A DNA stretch of 7,776 bases from Micrococcaceae bacterium UBA4005. Lineage in GTDB: Bacteria > Actinomycetota > Actinomycetes > Actinomycetales > Micrococcaceae. Below the pieces are notes generated by a model. It was given only the letters and a program-made list of their open reading frames with translations. It was not told where the DNA came from and searched no databases. Both the position numbers and the translations under genes were made by a program. Below, piece by piece: positions 1 through 6,643 of the stretch; position 1 is the stretch's first letter; the number at the start of each line of letters is the position of its first letter. The DNA lies in assembly GCA_002384315.1 (NCBI GenBank), contig DGBL01000136.1, positions 1-7,776 on the forward strand, written 5' to 3'.

Positions 1-696
1 TCCTTCCTGGTGATCGCTCCACCTTTCTCCTATAACGCGTTCCCTGTCCGCATCAAGGTGATGCTGGGGATCGGGCTGGCGATCGCGGTATCACCGGCGA
101 CGGTACCCGGCTATGTGCCCCTCGATACGGCCGGATACGTCGGTGCGTTGACCATGGAACTGCTGACCGGGGCGTTGCTTGGTTTTCTGGTGATGGTGGT
201 GTTTTCCGCCATCCAGTCGGCTGGGAACCTGATTGACCTCTTCGGAGGTTTCCAGCTCGCTCAGGCGTTCGATCCACAGTCGATGGTCAATGGCGCGCAG
301 TTCAGCAGGCTGTTCCAGATGACGGCCCTGGCGCTGCTGTTCGTCTCGGATGGGTACCAACTGATTCTCGCGGGGCTGACCAACAGTTTCAGCGCGTTGC
401 CCCTGGGCGGGGTGATCGACCTGGCCGAATCTGCCGAAACGCTCATGGCTGGGGTGACCGGGATGTTCCTCTCCGCTGTGCAGATCGCAGGCCCCTTGCT
501 GGTCGTGCTCTTCCTCGCAGACATCGGCATGGGGCTGCTGACACGAGTGGCGCCGGCGCTGAATGCCTTCGCCCTTGGTTTTCCGCTCAAAATCCTGCTG
601 ACGCTCATCTTTTCGGCAGTCGTATTCCTCGCCCTGCCACGGATTGTTGCTTCCCTTGCCGACCAGGCATCGCGAATATTGACGGGGGCGCTGTAG
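1..696 (+). CDS. fliR: Flagellar export gate protein FliR (5' end cut off by window)
   Basis: FliR is an integral membrane subunit of the FliPQR core, the export channel of the flagellar type III secretion apparatus. The reading frame is open from base 1 and reads S-F-L-V-I-A-P-P-F through the window edge. The GTG at 10 is therefore an internal valine codon, and roughly 20-30 N-terminal residues are missing relative to the usual length of about 255. Family marks seen are the early APPF...N/AFPVRIKVML segment, the ELLTGALLGFLVMVVFSAIQSAGNLIDLFGGF block (from about residue 52 of the visible part) followed by AFDP, and near the C-terminus RVAPALNAFALGFPLKILLT. Several hydrophobic membrane segments are evident. 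The TAG stop directly abuts the ATG of flhB with no spacer, so the two genes are surely co-transcribed and probably translationally coupled. The upstream partners fliP and fliQ are expected outside the window. Confidence 0.95.
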   Translation, partial: SFLVIAPPFSYNAFPVRIKVMLGIGLAIAVSPATVPGYVPLDTAGYVGALTMELLTGALLGFLVMVVFSAIQSAGNLIDLFGGFQLAQAFDPQSMVNGAQFSRLFQMTALALLFVSDGYQLILAGLTNSFSALPLGGVIDLAESAETLMAGVTGMFLSAVQIAGPLLVVLFLADIGMGLLTRVAPALNAFALGFPLKILLTLIFSAVVFLALPRIVASLADQASRILTGAL

Positions 697-1803
697 ATGT
701 CCGAAACAACAGAGGAACGGACTGAGCAAGCCACCCATAAGCGGATGAAGGATGTCCGCGCTAAAGGTCAGCTGTCCAAATCCCAGGATGTCACCGCATG
801 GCTGGGCATTGGCGCTGCGGCCGCGATGCTGCCGTTGACAATTGGTCGGGCCAGTTCCGCCGCCAACGACCAAGTGTTCACAGTCCGTGCCCTCGTGAAC
901 CAGCCCGAACCTGAAGTTGCCCTGGCTGCGCTTGGGGCGGGCATGGGTTCGATCCTGGACACGTTGCTGCCCATGCTCATAGTTGTTCTCGCCGTAGTTT
1001 TTGTTGGCGCCGCTGCCCAGGGCGGGATCCAGTTCCGTAAATTCAAGGGAAAGTATGAACAGTTCAATGTGGTGGCCGGAGTCAAACGGACCTTCGGCAT
1101 GCAGGCCCTATGGCAGGGAATCAAGGCGCTGCTGAAAACTGCCGTGGTGGGTGCGGTCCTGTACACCGTGGTGCAGGGACTCGTGCCGGTCCTAATGACT
1201 GCTGGAGGGCTCCCGATTTCTTCCCTAGTAGAATCGGCGCGGAAGGGGATCGCCGCGCTACTCCAGTTCGCGATCCTCGCAGGCCTGATCCTCGCCGCTG
1301 CCGACGTCTACGTGGTGATGCGGCGAAACCGCAAGAAAACCCGGATGACCAAGAAGGAAGTCAAGGACGAGAACAAGAACTCGGAAGGCGATCCGCTAAT
1401 CAAATCCCAGCGGCGTTCCCGCCAACTGAGCATGAGCCGCAATCGGATGATCGCCGCGGTCGGCGACTCCGACGTCGTACTGGTCAACCCGACGCATGTG
1501 GCGGTCGCGCTCAAATATGAGCCCGGGAAGTCTGCCCCCCGCGTCACGGCGAAAGGTGCAGGCATCATCGCCGCACGGATCAGGAAGGAAGCCGAAGACA
1601 AAGGCGTGCCCATGGTCCGCGACGTGCCGCTAGCCCGTGCCCTCCATTCGTCCTGTGAGATTGGCCATGAAATCCCGGCAGAACTCTACAGCGCCGTCGC
1701 CGGAGTTCTGGCGTTCGTCATGCAATTGAAAGCCCGCGGCTCGGCATCCGGTGTGCACACCGTCTCCCCCTCAAGCAGAACACCGGAAGGTAAGCGGCAA
1801 TGA
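697..1803 (+). CDS. flhB: Flagellar export switch protein FlhB
   Basis: FlhB is the membrane-bound autoprotease that switches the flagellar export apparatus from rod/hook to filament substrates. The 368-residue length is close to the family norm (about 355-385). The N-terminus has the typical EERTEQATHKRMKDVRAKGQ segment. Four hydrophobic spans lie near residues 31-50, 85-108, 148-168 and 188-208. They are followed by a lysine-rich linker (MTKKEVKDENKNSEGDP) and the cytoplasmic domain. The autocleavage motif NPTH is intact at residues 264-267, matching N269-P270 of the Salmonella protein, so processing is expected to be normal. The last ~20 residues are a Ser/Pro-rich tail with no clear family counterpart. 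The start ATG follows the fliR stop directly, with GGGGG at 684-688 as a plausible Shine-Dalgarno. The 3' end overlaps flhA by 4 bases (ATGA). Confidence 0.98.
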   Translation: MSETTEERTEQATHKRMKDVRAKGQLSKSQDVTAWLGIGAAAAMLPLTIGRASSAANDQVFTVRALVNQPEPEVALAALGAGMGSILDTLLPMLIVVLAVVFVGAAAQGGIQFRKFKGKYEQFNVVAGVKRTFGMQALWQGIKALLKTAVVGAVLYTVVQGLVPVLMTAGGLPISSLVESARKGIAALLQFAILAGLILAAADVYVVMRRNRKKTRMTKKEVKDENKNSEGDPLIKSQRRSRQLSMSRNRMIAAVGDSDVVLVNPTHVAVALKYEPGKSAPRVTAKGAGIIAARIRKEAEDKGVPMVRDVPLARALHSSCEIGHEIPAELYSAVAGVLAFVMQLKARGSASGVHTVSPSSRTPEGKRQ

Positions 1804-3854
1804 ACATCCATCTCGCCAAACTCGCGGTACCCATGGGAGTCGTGGGCATCATCATGCTCCTCGTGGTCCCTATCCCGGCGCCCCTGCTCGATTTGCTGAT
1901 CGTGACGAACATCCTGTTCGCGCTGGTCGTGCTGCTGACGACAATGTTCGTCCAGAAGCCATTGGATTTTTCCGTCTTCCCTTCGCTGCTGCTGGTCGCG
2001 ACGCTCTTCAGGTTGGGCCTCAACGTGGCCTCGACCAGGCTCGTGTTGGGGGAGGCGCATGCCGGGGCGGTGATTGATGCTTTCGGGCAGGTCACAGTGG
2101 GAGGTTCGATGATCATCGGTGCAGTGATCTTCCTGATCCTGGTGGTAATCCAGTTCGTCGTGGTCACGAAGGGAGCCGAGCGGGTCGCGGAAGTCGGCGC
2201 GCGCTTCACACTCGACGCCATGCCCGGAAAACAGATGGCTATCGACGCCGATCTGAACGCAGGCCTGATCACCGACGTCCAGGCGCGTGAACGTCGGGCC
2301 GAAGTCTCGGCTGAGGCGGATTTCTACGGCGCAATGGACGGGGCGTCGAAGTTCGTCAAAGGTGATGCGATCGTGGGCATTATCATCATTATCATCAACC
2401 TGCTCGGTGGCATCGCCACCGGAATGCTGCAACGCGGCATGGGCATTATGGAAGCGCTGAACACCTACAGCCTGCTCACCATCGGCGATGGACTGGTCAG
2501 CCAGATACCTGCGCTGCTGATGGCTGTGGCGACGGGCATGATCGTCACCCGCTCGAATGCCGCATCGGATATGGGTTCCACGGCCTCGGCTGAGCTCGCG
2601 CAGTCCCGCACCGCCTTGATGATCGCTGGAGGCGCAGCTATTTTGATGGCGCTTATCCCGGGTATGCCCAAGCTCCCTTTTCTCCTGGTCGGCGCGATTC
2701 TGGTCTTCGCCTCCCAGCGCATCAAGGCGAGCGACGCCGCCCGCCAAGCCGTCGAGGACGCCGACGACGCTGCGCAGGCCGCTGGAGCCGCGAAGCCGGA
2801 CCCAATAGCGGATCTGATGCAGCAGATGCGCGTCCATGCCCTCGAAATCCAGCTCTCCACCGACTTGGTCGACATTGTCTCCGGCGCCTCGGATGACTTG
2901 CTGGCGCGGGTGCGGGCGCTGCGGCACAAGATCGCCATGGAGCTGGGCATTGTTGTTCCACCAGTGCGCACCCGTGACAGCGTGGAACTGCCACCGTCAA
3001 CCTATGTGATCCGGATTGCTGGCGTGGAAGCCGGGCGCGGTCTTGCCCCCGCAGGCCGCGTGCTGGCCCTGGGTGAGCATCTGGACGCACTTCCGGGAAC
3101 AGCCACGGCGGAACCCGTCTTTGGGCTGACCGGGAAATGGGTGCCGGCCGAATTGAGGCATAGCGCCGAGATGACCGGCGCCACAGTTATCGACCGGGTG
3201 TCGGTGCTGGTCACCCACCTTTCGTCAGTGATCACTGACAATGCCGCACGCCTGCTGAGTCGTGAGGACGTACGGGTACTCAACGAAGGAGTCAAGGAGG
3301 ACAGTCCCTCGGCGGTGGAGGAACTCGTGCCGACGCTGCTGACGCTCGCGGAAGTCCAGCGGGTCCTGCAGGGCTTGCTGGCAGAACAGGTTCCCATTAA
3401 TGACCTCCCCCGGATCTATGAGGCATTGACTTTGCGCGCCAGGATATCGACGGAACCCGAGGGCCTGATTGAGGCAGCCCGGCAGGGCCTGGGTCCTGTT
3501 CTCGCATCCCGCTACCTCGACGCCGGCACATTGTCCGTGCTGACCCTTGACCCGCTGCTTGAGCAGGCCATGCTCGAGGGGATGCGTCCGTCTGAACTGG
3601 GAACCCAGATCATCCTCAGCCCCAGCATGGTCGAAGCCGTCGTGGGATCGGTGCGGCAGGCCGCCTCAACGGCGGAAGCGGCGGGCAGACGTGCGGTGCT
3701 CGTTTGCGCGCCAGCCCTGCGCCCGGCTGTCAAGCGGCTTGTCTCAGCCCAGGAAGGGGGCCTCCAGGTCCTTTCCTACCAGGAGGCCACCGCGGGCGGC
3801 GCCGCCATTGAAACGGTCGGTGTTGTGCGGGTTCCGGAGCAACTCACCGCATAG
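1800..3854 (+). CDS. flhA: Flagellar export gate protein FlhA
   Basis: FlhA is the large export-gate subunit. Its membrane domain couples proton motive force to protein export, and its cytosolic domain forms a nonamer that docks chaperone-cargo complexes. The 684 residues match the family length (about 690). Residues 1-305 are largely hydrophobic. They contain the FHIPEP signature RFTLDAMPGKQMAIDADLNAG (135-155) and FYGAMDGASKFVKGD (175-189). With a constant offset of 19, R128, R135, D139 and D189 line up with the functionally critical Salmonella residues R147, R154, D158 and D208, so the proton-responsive cluster looks intact. An acidic/alanine-rich linker (about 304-332) leads to the soluble domain, which ends with the family blocks VPINDLPRIYEAL and VLTLDPLLEQ...LSP. 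The start is fixed by the ATGA overlap with flhB and by GGAAGG at 1785-1790. The stop codon lies inside a strong hairpin. Confidence 0.98.
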   Translation: MNIHLAKLAVPMGVVGIIMLLVVPIPAPLLDLLIVTNILFALVVLLTTMFVQKPLDFSVFPSLLLVATLFRLGLNVASTRLVLGEAHAGAVIDAFGQVTVGGSMIIGAVIFLILVVIQFVVVTKGAERVAEVGARFTLDAMPGKQMAIDADLNAGLITDVQARERRAEVSAEADFYGAMDGASKFVKGDAIVGIIIIIINLLGGIATGMLQRGMGIMEALNTYSLLTIGDGLVSQIPALLMAVATGMIVTRSNAASDMGSTASAELAQSRTALMIAGGAAILMALIPGMPKLPFLLVGAILVFASQRIKASDAARQAVEDADDAAQAAGAAKPDPIADLMQQMRVHALEIQLSTDLVDIVSGASDDLLARVRALRHKIAMELGIVVPPVRTRDSVELPPSTYVIRIAGVEAGRGLAPAGRVLALGEHLDALPGTATAEPVFGLTGKWVPAELRHSAEMTGATVIDRVSVLVTHLSSVITDNAARLLSREDVRVLNEGVKEDSPSAVEELVPTLLTLAEVQRVLQGLLAEQVPINDLPRIYEALTLRARISTEPEGLIEAARQGLGPVLASRYLDAGTLSVLTLDPLLEQAMLEGMRPSELGTQIILSPSMVEAVVGSVRQAASTAEAAGRRAVLVCAPALRPAVKRLVSAQEGGLQVLSYQEATAGGAAIETVGVVRVPEQLTA

Positions 3855-3867
3855 CGGGTGAGGCTCC
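3836..3867 (+). terminator. Hairpin spanning the flhA stop codon, probable operon terminator
   Basis: GGAGC (3836-3840) pairs with GCTCC (3863-3867). CTCACC plus GC (3843-3850) pairs with GC plus GGTGAG (3854-3862). The loop is ATA, the left arm has an AA bulge and the right arm a single G bulge, giving 13 base pairs in all. The flhA TAG lies at the loop/right arm boundary. No U-tract follows (AGCGCACAGG), which is common in GC-rich actinobacteria. The hairpin sits at the convergent end of flhA and flgN and could act in both directions. The pairing is seen directly; terminator function is inferred. Confidence 0.6.
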
Positions 3868-3881
3868 AGCGCACAGGCAGG

Positions 3882-4340
3882 TCACTCCTCCGGACGGCCA
3901 ACGGCATCATGGGATGAGTAGCTTGCATGGTCAGGCTCGAACCCGCTGAAAGTTTCCCTGCTGATGACGTCCGTAGCCGCATGCGTTTTTCGCATCTGGG
4001 CGGCTAGGGCCACAATGTCATCAGCTAGAGCCGTGAGCTCCGCCAGATGCTCCGTGTAGAGCCCAGCCCATGGGCCCTCCGGGGCGTGGCTGGCCAGGAC
4101 CTGTAACGATGCTTCGTCCGGAGCGCCCCAGTCGAGGGCAACTTTTGATGCTTCCACGGTCCGGGCGAAAGCGGCAGTGCGCAATTGGCAGAGAGTCTGG
4201 TCGACTTCCTGCGCTGCAAGGTGGAACCAGCGCGATTTACCAGCCTGGAGGAGCAGATTCTGCTCCTCCAGCCGGAACAGCACCATGCTGAGCAGTTCGC
4301 GTTCCCGCCACAAAAGCGTTGAGAGATCCTGGGCGCTCAT
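3882..4340 (-). CDS. flgN: Flagellar export chaperone FlgN (actinobacterial type)
   Basis: This 152-residue, mostly helical protein resembles actinobacterial FlgN, the cytosolic export chaperone that keeps hook-filament junction proteins (FlgK, FlgL) unfolded and delivers them to FlhA. Support comes from the opening LSTLLWRERELLSMVLFRLE helix (residues 6-25), followed by EEQNLLLQAGKSRW and then AAQEVDQTLCQLRTAAFAR. These are characteristic of this otherwise poorly conserved family, and the length is typical (about 140-160). A long C-terminal helix region (about 95-115) precedes a short polar tail. The start is firm: GGAGGTGG lies 4-11 bases upstream of the ATG on the minus strand. It ends 27 bp from the flhA stop, pointing towards flhA. 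Unusually, no flgK or flgL follows it. It is transcribed alone, divergent from fliA. The identification rests on remembered family patterns rather than a search. Confidence 0.8.
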   Translation of the reverse strand: MSAQDLSTLLWRERELLSMVLFRLEEQNLLLQAGKSRWFHLAAQEVDQTLCQLRTAAFARTVEASKVALDWGAPDEASLQVLASHAPEGPWAGLYTEHLAELTALADDIVALAAQMRKTHAATDVISRETFSGFEPDHASYSSHDAVGRPEE

Positions 4341-4591
4341 GATCCACCTCCATTGTTAGGCATGCAGCAATAGCTATCACGAAGCACGGACGTTTTTCGT
4401 TCTCCCATCATGCGACAAAACTGCGTAGAACCATGCATAAAGCTTTGGGTTAGTAACCTGTGATCCTTCGGGAGCGTTGTTAGGTTTAAGGTAGGCCCTC
4501 GAACGCTGGGGGTGGCACAAGCGCAGGGACCGAAACCTCAGCACTATATCTGGACGCTGGAACTTACCATCAGGACCCCGGGGAGCACATC
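4341..4591. promoter_or_regulatory. Divergent regulatory region between flgN and fliA
   Basis: This 251-bp gap carries no convincing gene and is visibly more AT-rich than its surroundings. It must hold the promoters for flgN (minus) and fliA (plus). Structure seen: an 8-bp direct repeat TTGTTAGG at 4353-4360 and 4477-4484; the palindrome GGTTAGTAACC at 4448-4458; AAAGCTTT at 4439-4446; ATGCAT at 4433-4438; and three copies of CATGC (4361, 4409, 4432). The strong flgN Shine-Dalgarno (GGAGGTGG on the minus strand) occupies 4344-4351. The fliA Shine-Dalgarno GGGGAG occupies 4580-4585, six bases before the TTG start. I found no good match to the FliA/WhiG consensus TAAA-N15-GCCGATAA, so autoregulation by FliA through such a site is not supported. 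Confidence 0.6.
4412..4441 (+). promoter_or_regulatory. Weak candidate housekeeping promoter for fliA
   Basis: GCGACA (4412-4417, 4/6 to TTGACA) is separated by 18 bases from CATAAA (4436-4441, 4/6 to TATAAT). Transcription from here would leave a leader of about 145 nt before fliA. It would pass through the palindrome GGTTAGTAACC just downstream of the -10, which would suit an operator. This is the best plus-strand match in the gap, but it is weak and could be chance. Confidence 0.22.
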
Positions 4592-5413
4592 TTGAACCGC
4601 ACGGACCGCAACAAACTGGTTATCGAGAACCTACCGCTGGTGGGCTACCTGGTCTCCGACCTGTGCGCCAAAGCGACCCATTTAAGTCGCGACGATCTGG
4701 CCTCCGTTGGTGCGATTGCTCTGATCACTTGCGCAGAATCCTATGACCCAACCCTTGGAGTGCCCTTCGGAGCCTATGCGCGGCGCCGCATTACCGGGTC
4801 TTTTGCCGATGAACTGCGCGCAAACGACTGGGCCCCGCGGACGGTGCGCCGGAAAATTCGTGAAACTCTCTCGGTCCAGGAAACCCTGACCGGCGCATTG
4901 GGCCGGACCCCCACTGCGGACGAGATCGCGACCGCGCTTGGGGTGAGCCGTGAGGAGGCAGCCGCTACGCTTGCCGACGCGGGCCGGACGGTGAGTAGCC
5001 TGGATGAGACGCTTGCGGAATTCCTCGTCGCTGACTCCGACCAGTCACCGGAAGCGGAGCTGCTGGTAGCGGAGAAAATGGCGTTCCTGCGCGAGGCCGT
5101 GGCGGCCCTGCCGGAAAAGATGCGATACATCGTCGAAGAGGTCTACTTCCAGGACCGCACCGTCAAAGAGCTGGCCGCGGAGCTCGGATTGACGCACTCG
5201 GCCATTTCCCAGCAGCGCGCCGAAGCCATCAGGCTGTTGCGGGATGGAATGACAACCCATTACAACAACAACGACGACGCCAGCCAGTCATCCCCGGCTC
5301 CCGCGGCTGCTCCCCGTCGTCTCAACGGGTATCTGGAGGCATTGGGTCAGCGGACGTCCGGTGGCATCGCACGGTTGTCCCAAACCGGGCAAACACTCGA
5401 ACCGGCTGTATGA
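4592..5413 (+). CDS. fliA: Flagellar sigma factor FliA/WhiG family
   Basis: This is an RNA polymerase sigma-28-family factor expected to direct late flagellar genes. Sigma region 2 runs from about residue 34 to 90 (DDLASVGAIALITCAESYD, then GVPFGAYARRRITGSFADELR and WAPRTVRRKIRE). Region 3 carries LGRTPTADEIATALGVSREE. Region 4 carries LPEKMRYIVEEVYFQDRTVKELA with its helix-turn-helix at about 191-214 (LTHSAISQQRAEAIRLL). There is no region 1.1, as expected for this group. The start is TTG at 4592, supported by GGGGAG six bases upstream and by the absence of any in-frame ATG or GTG above it. At 273 residues it is longer than FliA of E. coli (239), because of an approximately 50-residue Asn/Ser/Ala-rich tail (224-273) with no sigma motif. 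It is followed after 7 bp by the flhF-like gene, so the two are probably co-transcribed. An anti-sigma FlgM is not visible in the window. Confidence 0.93.
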   Translation: MNRTDRNKLVIENLPLVGYLVSDLCAKATHLSRDDLASVGAIALITCAESYDPTLGVPFGAYARRRITGSFADELRANDWAPRTVRRKIRETLSVQETLTGALGRTPTADEIATALGVSREEAAATLADAGRTVSSLDETLAEFLVADSDQSPEAELLVAEKMAFLREAVAALPEKMRYIVEEVYFQDRTVKELAAELGLTHSAISQQRAEAIRLLRDGMTTHYNNNDDASQSSPAPAAAPRRLNGYLEALGQRTSGGIARLSQTGQTLEPAV

Positions 5414-5420
5414 GGGGCTG

Positions 5421-6341
5421 GTGAAGGTCTACCTTAGCGGTTCCTCCCTCGAGGAGCTTCAGGCCCGGGTCAGTGACGACTATGGCCCGCAGGCCCGAAT
5501 CCTTAGCGCTGAATTGGTCACTGTAGGCGGCATTGGCGGGTTTCTCGCCAGACGGCACTACGAGGTGACCGTCGATGTTCCTGCGGAGATTATGGGCGAT
5601 TCGGCGCACACCGCGATTGTTGACAGCTTCGATGTCCGCCCGCGCACAGGCCTTGCAGCCCTGTTGGCGGATGCTGAGTATCAGGAGACCGATTATCACA
5701 ATGCTGACTCCCTAGAGGGTGTCTCGACGCAATCCGCGGAATTTGACGAGCTTGTCAACGAGCTGGTGAAAAGTACGCGGGGACCATCCGGGCGCCGCCG
5801 TAAAGCCCCGGCAGAAGCGCAGCGGCTGACAACCAAGGAATGCCCCTCGCTTGCGACCAAACCGGGTGATCTGAGCGTCGTTGTGGGCCTCGGTGAGGAT
5901 AGCGTCAGTGTTGCGCGTAGTATGGCCCGACATTGCTTCCCGAACCTTGACGATCCGCCGGGGGTTTACGCAGCAGGCATGGGGCATGGGGCGAAAATTC
6001 CGCGCATGGCGGACAGATCAGCCGCTACTGCAGCCCGTGCTGTTGGAGTCGAGCGGCGTTACCCGGTCTTCGTGGCCTTCGGGCTAGGAGACGGCCCAGA
6101 AGTCAGGGACGGCGCGGCGAGACTCGCCCTGCTCGGCGCAGACCATGTGTGGGTAGCGGTCGATGCAAGACGCAAACCTGCGGACACCGCGCTGTGGGTG
6201 GGGCAGGTAGCGCGAGCGGTGGTCATTCACGCACTCGCTGTGGAGGGTGCGGCGTGGACTGCCTCGCCGGAGACCGTAGACGAGTTGGGGATTCCTATCG
6301 GATGGGTTGATGGCGAGCAACTGTCAACCGTGGATCGATAG
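5421..6341 (+). CDS. FlhF-like protein with degenerate GTPase domain
   Basis: The 306-residue product starts with a clear FlhF-type N-terminal (B) domain: VKVYLSGSSLEELQARVSDD, then YGPQARILSAE, then GGIGGFLARRHYEVTVDVP (residues 1-54). FlhF is an SRP-family GTPase that places flagella and sets their number. A polar, probably disordered linker (about 72-148) replaces most of the N domain. Residues 151-298 resemble the FlhF G domain in outline (VVVGLGEDSVSVARSMAR near the P-loop position, ADHVWVAVDA, then ELGIPIGWVDG like the FlhF LPISYL...G end). The signature motifs are missing: no GxxxxGK[ST], FGLG where DTAG is expected (220-223), and IHAL near TKxD (269-272). It therefore looks like a pseudo-GTPase. 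The GTG at 5421 is chosen because it yields the FlhF-like first residues and lies 7 bp after the fliA stop with GAGGGG just upstream (spacing of 3 is short). An in-frame GTG at 5361 would overlap fliA by 53 bases. No flhG follows. Confidence 0.75.
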   Translation: MKVYLSGSSLEELQARVSDDYGPQARILSAELVTVGGIGGFLARRHYEVTVDVPAEIMGDSAHTAIVDSFDVRPRTGLAALLADAEYQETDYHNADSLEGVSTQSAEFDELVNELVKSTRGPSGRRRKAPAEAQRLTTKECPSLATKPGDLSVVVGLGEDSVSVARSMARHCFPNLDDPPGVYAAGMGHGAKIPRMADRSAATAARAVGVERRYPVFVAFGLGDGPEVRDGAARLALLGADHVWVAVDARRKPADTALWVGQVARAVVIHALAVEGAAWTASPETVDELGIPIGWVDGEQLSTVDR

Positions 6342-6372
6342 CTGAACAGCTGCGTTCAGGTAGGGTGGAACG
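6342..6372 (+). promoter_or_regulatory. csrA leader with alternative hairpins and Shine-Dalgarno
   Basis: Directly after the flhF-like stop, CTGAAC (6342-6347) pairs perfectly with GTTCAG (6354-6359) around a 6-nt loop. An alternative stem, CGTTC (6353-6357) with GAACG (6368-6372), would loop out the Shine-Dalgarno AGGGTGG (6362-6368) and end at the base before the GTG start. The two stems share 6354-6357 and cannot coexist. GGA at 6367-6369 lies next to the start, a possible CsrA contact. The pairings are seen; a regulatory role is inferred. Confidence 0.4.
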
Positions 6373-6627
6373 GTGCTCGTACTTACGCGTAAAATCGGCG
6401 AACAGATCCTCATCGGGGACGACATAATCGTCACCCTGCTGGATTCCCGTGGTGAAGGCGTGCGCATAGGCATCGACGCTCCACGAGGTGTCAGGATCCA
6501 ACGGGCGGAGGTGATCCGGGCTGTCGGGGAAGCTAACCGCTCTGCACTGGAGGCAGCAGCCGATGCAGAGGACCGCCTGAAAGCCGCGCTGGGGTTAGCG
6601 GATACGAGACCCGAGGCGGATTCCTAG
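6373..6627 (+). CDS. csrA: Carbon storage/translational regulator CsrA
   Basis: CsrA is a small dimeric RNA-binding protein that binds GGA-containing sites near ribosome binding sites. In flagellated Gram-positives it represses flagellin translation and is counteracted by FliW. The N-terminus MLVLTRKIGEQILIGDDI and the GVRIGIDAPRGVRIQR segment are canonical. The RNA-contact residues L4 and R44 are at their usual positions; E45 is replaced by Ala and E46 is kept. At 84 residues it exceeds the E. coli protein (61) and B. subtilis CsrA (74), with an Ala/Glu-rich C-terminal helix and tail from about residue 49. In Bacillus the C-terminal extension takes part in FliW binding. The GTG start follows AGGGTGG at a spacing of 4. 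It is the last flagellar gene in the window, 31 bp after the flhF-like gene. fliW is not adjacent on the downstream side. Confidence 0.96.
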   Translation: MLVLTRKIGEQILIGDDIIVTLLDSRGEGVRIGIDAPRGVRIQRAEVIRAVGEANRSALEAAADAEDRLKAALGLADTRPEADS

Positions 6628-6643
6628 CCGAGCGGTGGGTCAA

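Noticed and set aside
10..12. GTG at 10 as the true start of fliR
   Set aside because: The same frame is open and FliR-like back to base 1, and a start here would remove the usual N-terminal segment.
91..873. 260-codon minus-strand open frame opposite fliR/flhB
   Set aside because: Antisense shadow of clear membrane protein genes; the product has no recognisable domain.
1686..2927. 413-codon open frame on the minus strand opposite flhB/flhA
   Set aside because: It is antisense to two certain genes, its product is an unnatural His/Asp/Gln/Arg-rich string, and long antisense frames are expected in GC-rich coding DNA.
4341..4591. FliA/WhiG-type promoter (TAAA-N15-GCCGATAA)
   Set aside because: TAAA occurs at 4438-4441 but the bases 15 downstream (CCTGTGAT) match only 3 of 8 positions; no better match was seen on either strand.
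5361..5420. Earlier GTG start for the FlhF-like gene
   Set aside because: It would overlap fliA by 53 bases and add 20 residues before the FlhF B domain, whose typical first residues are M/V-K-V.
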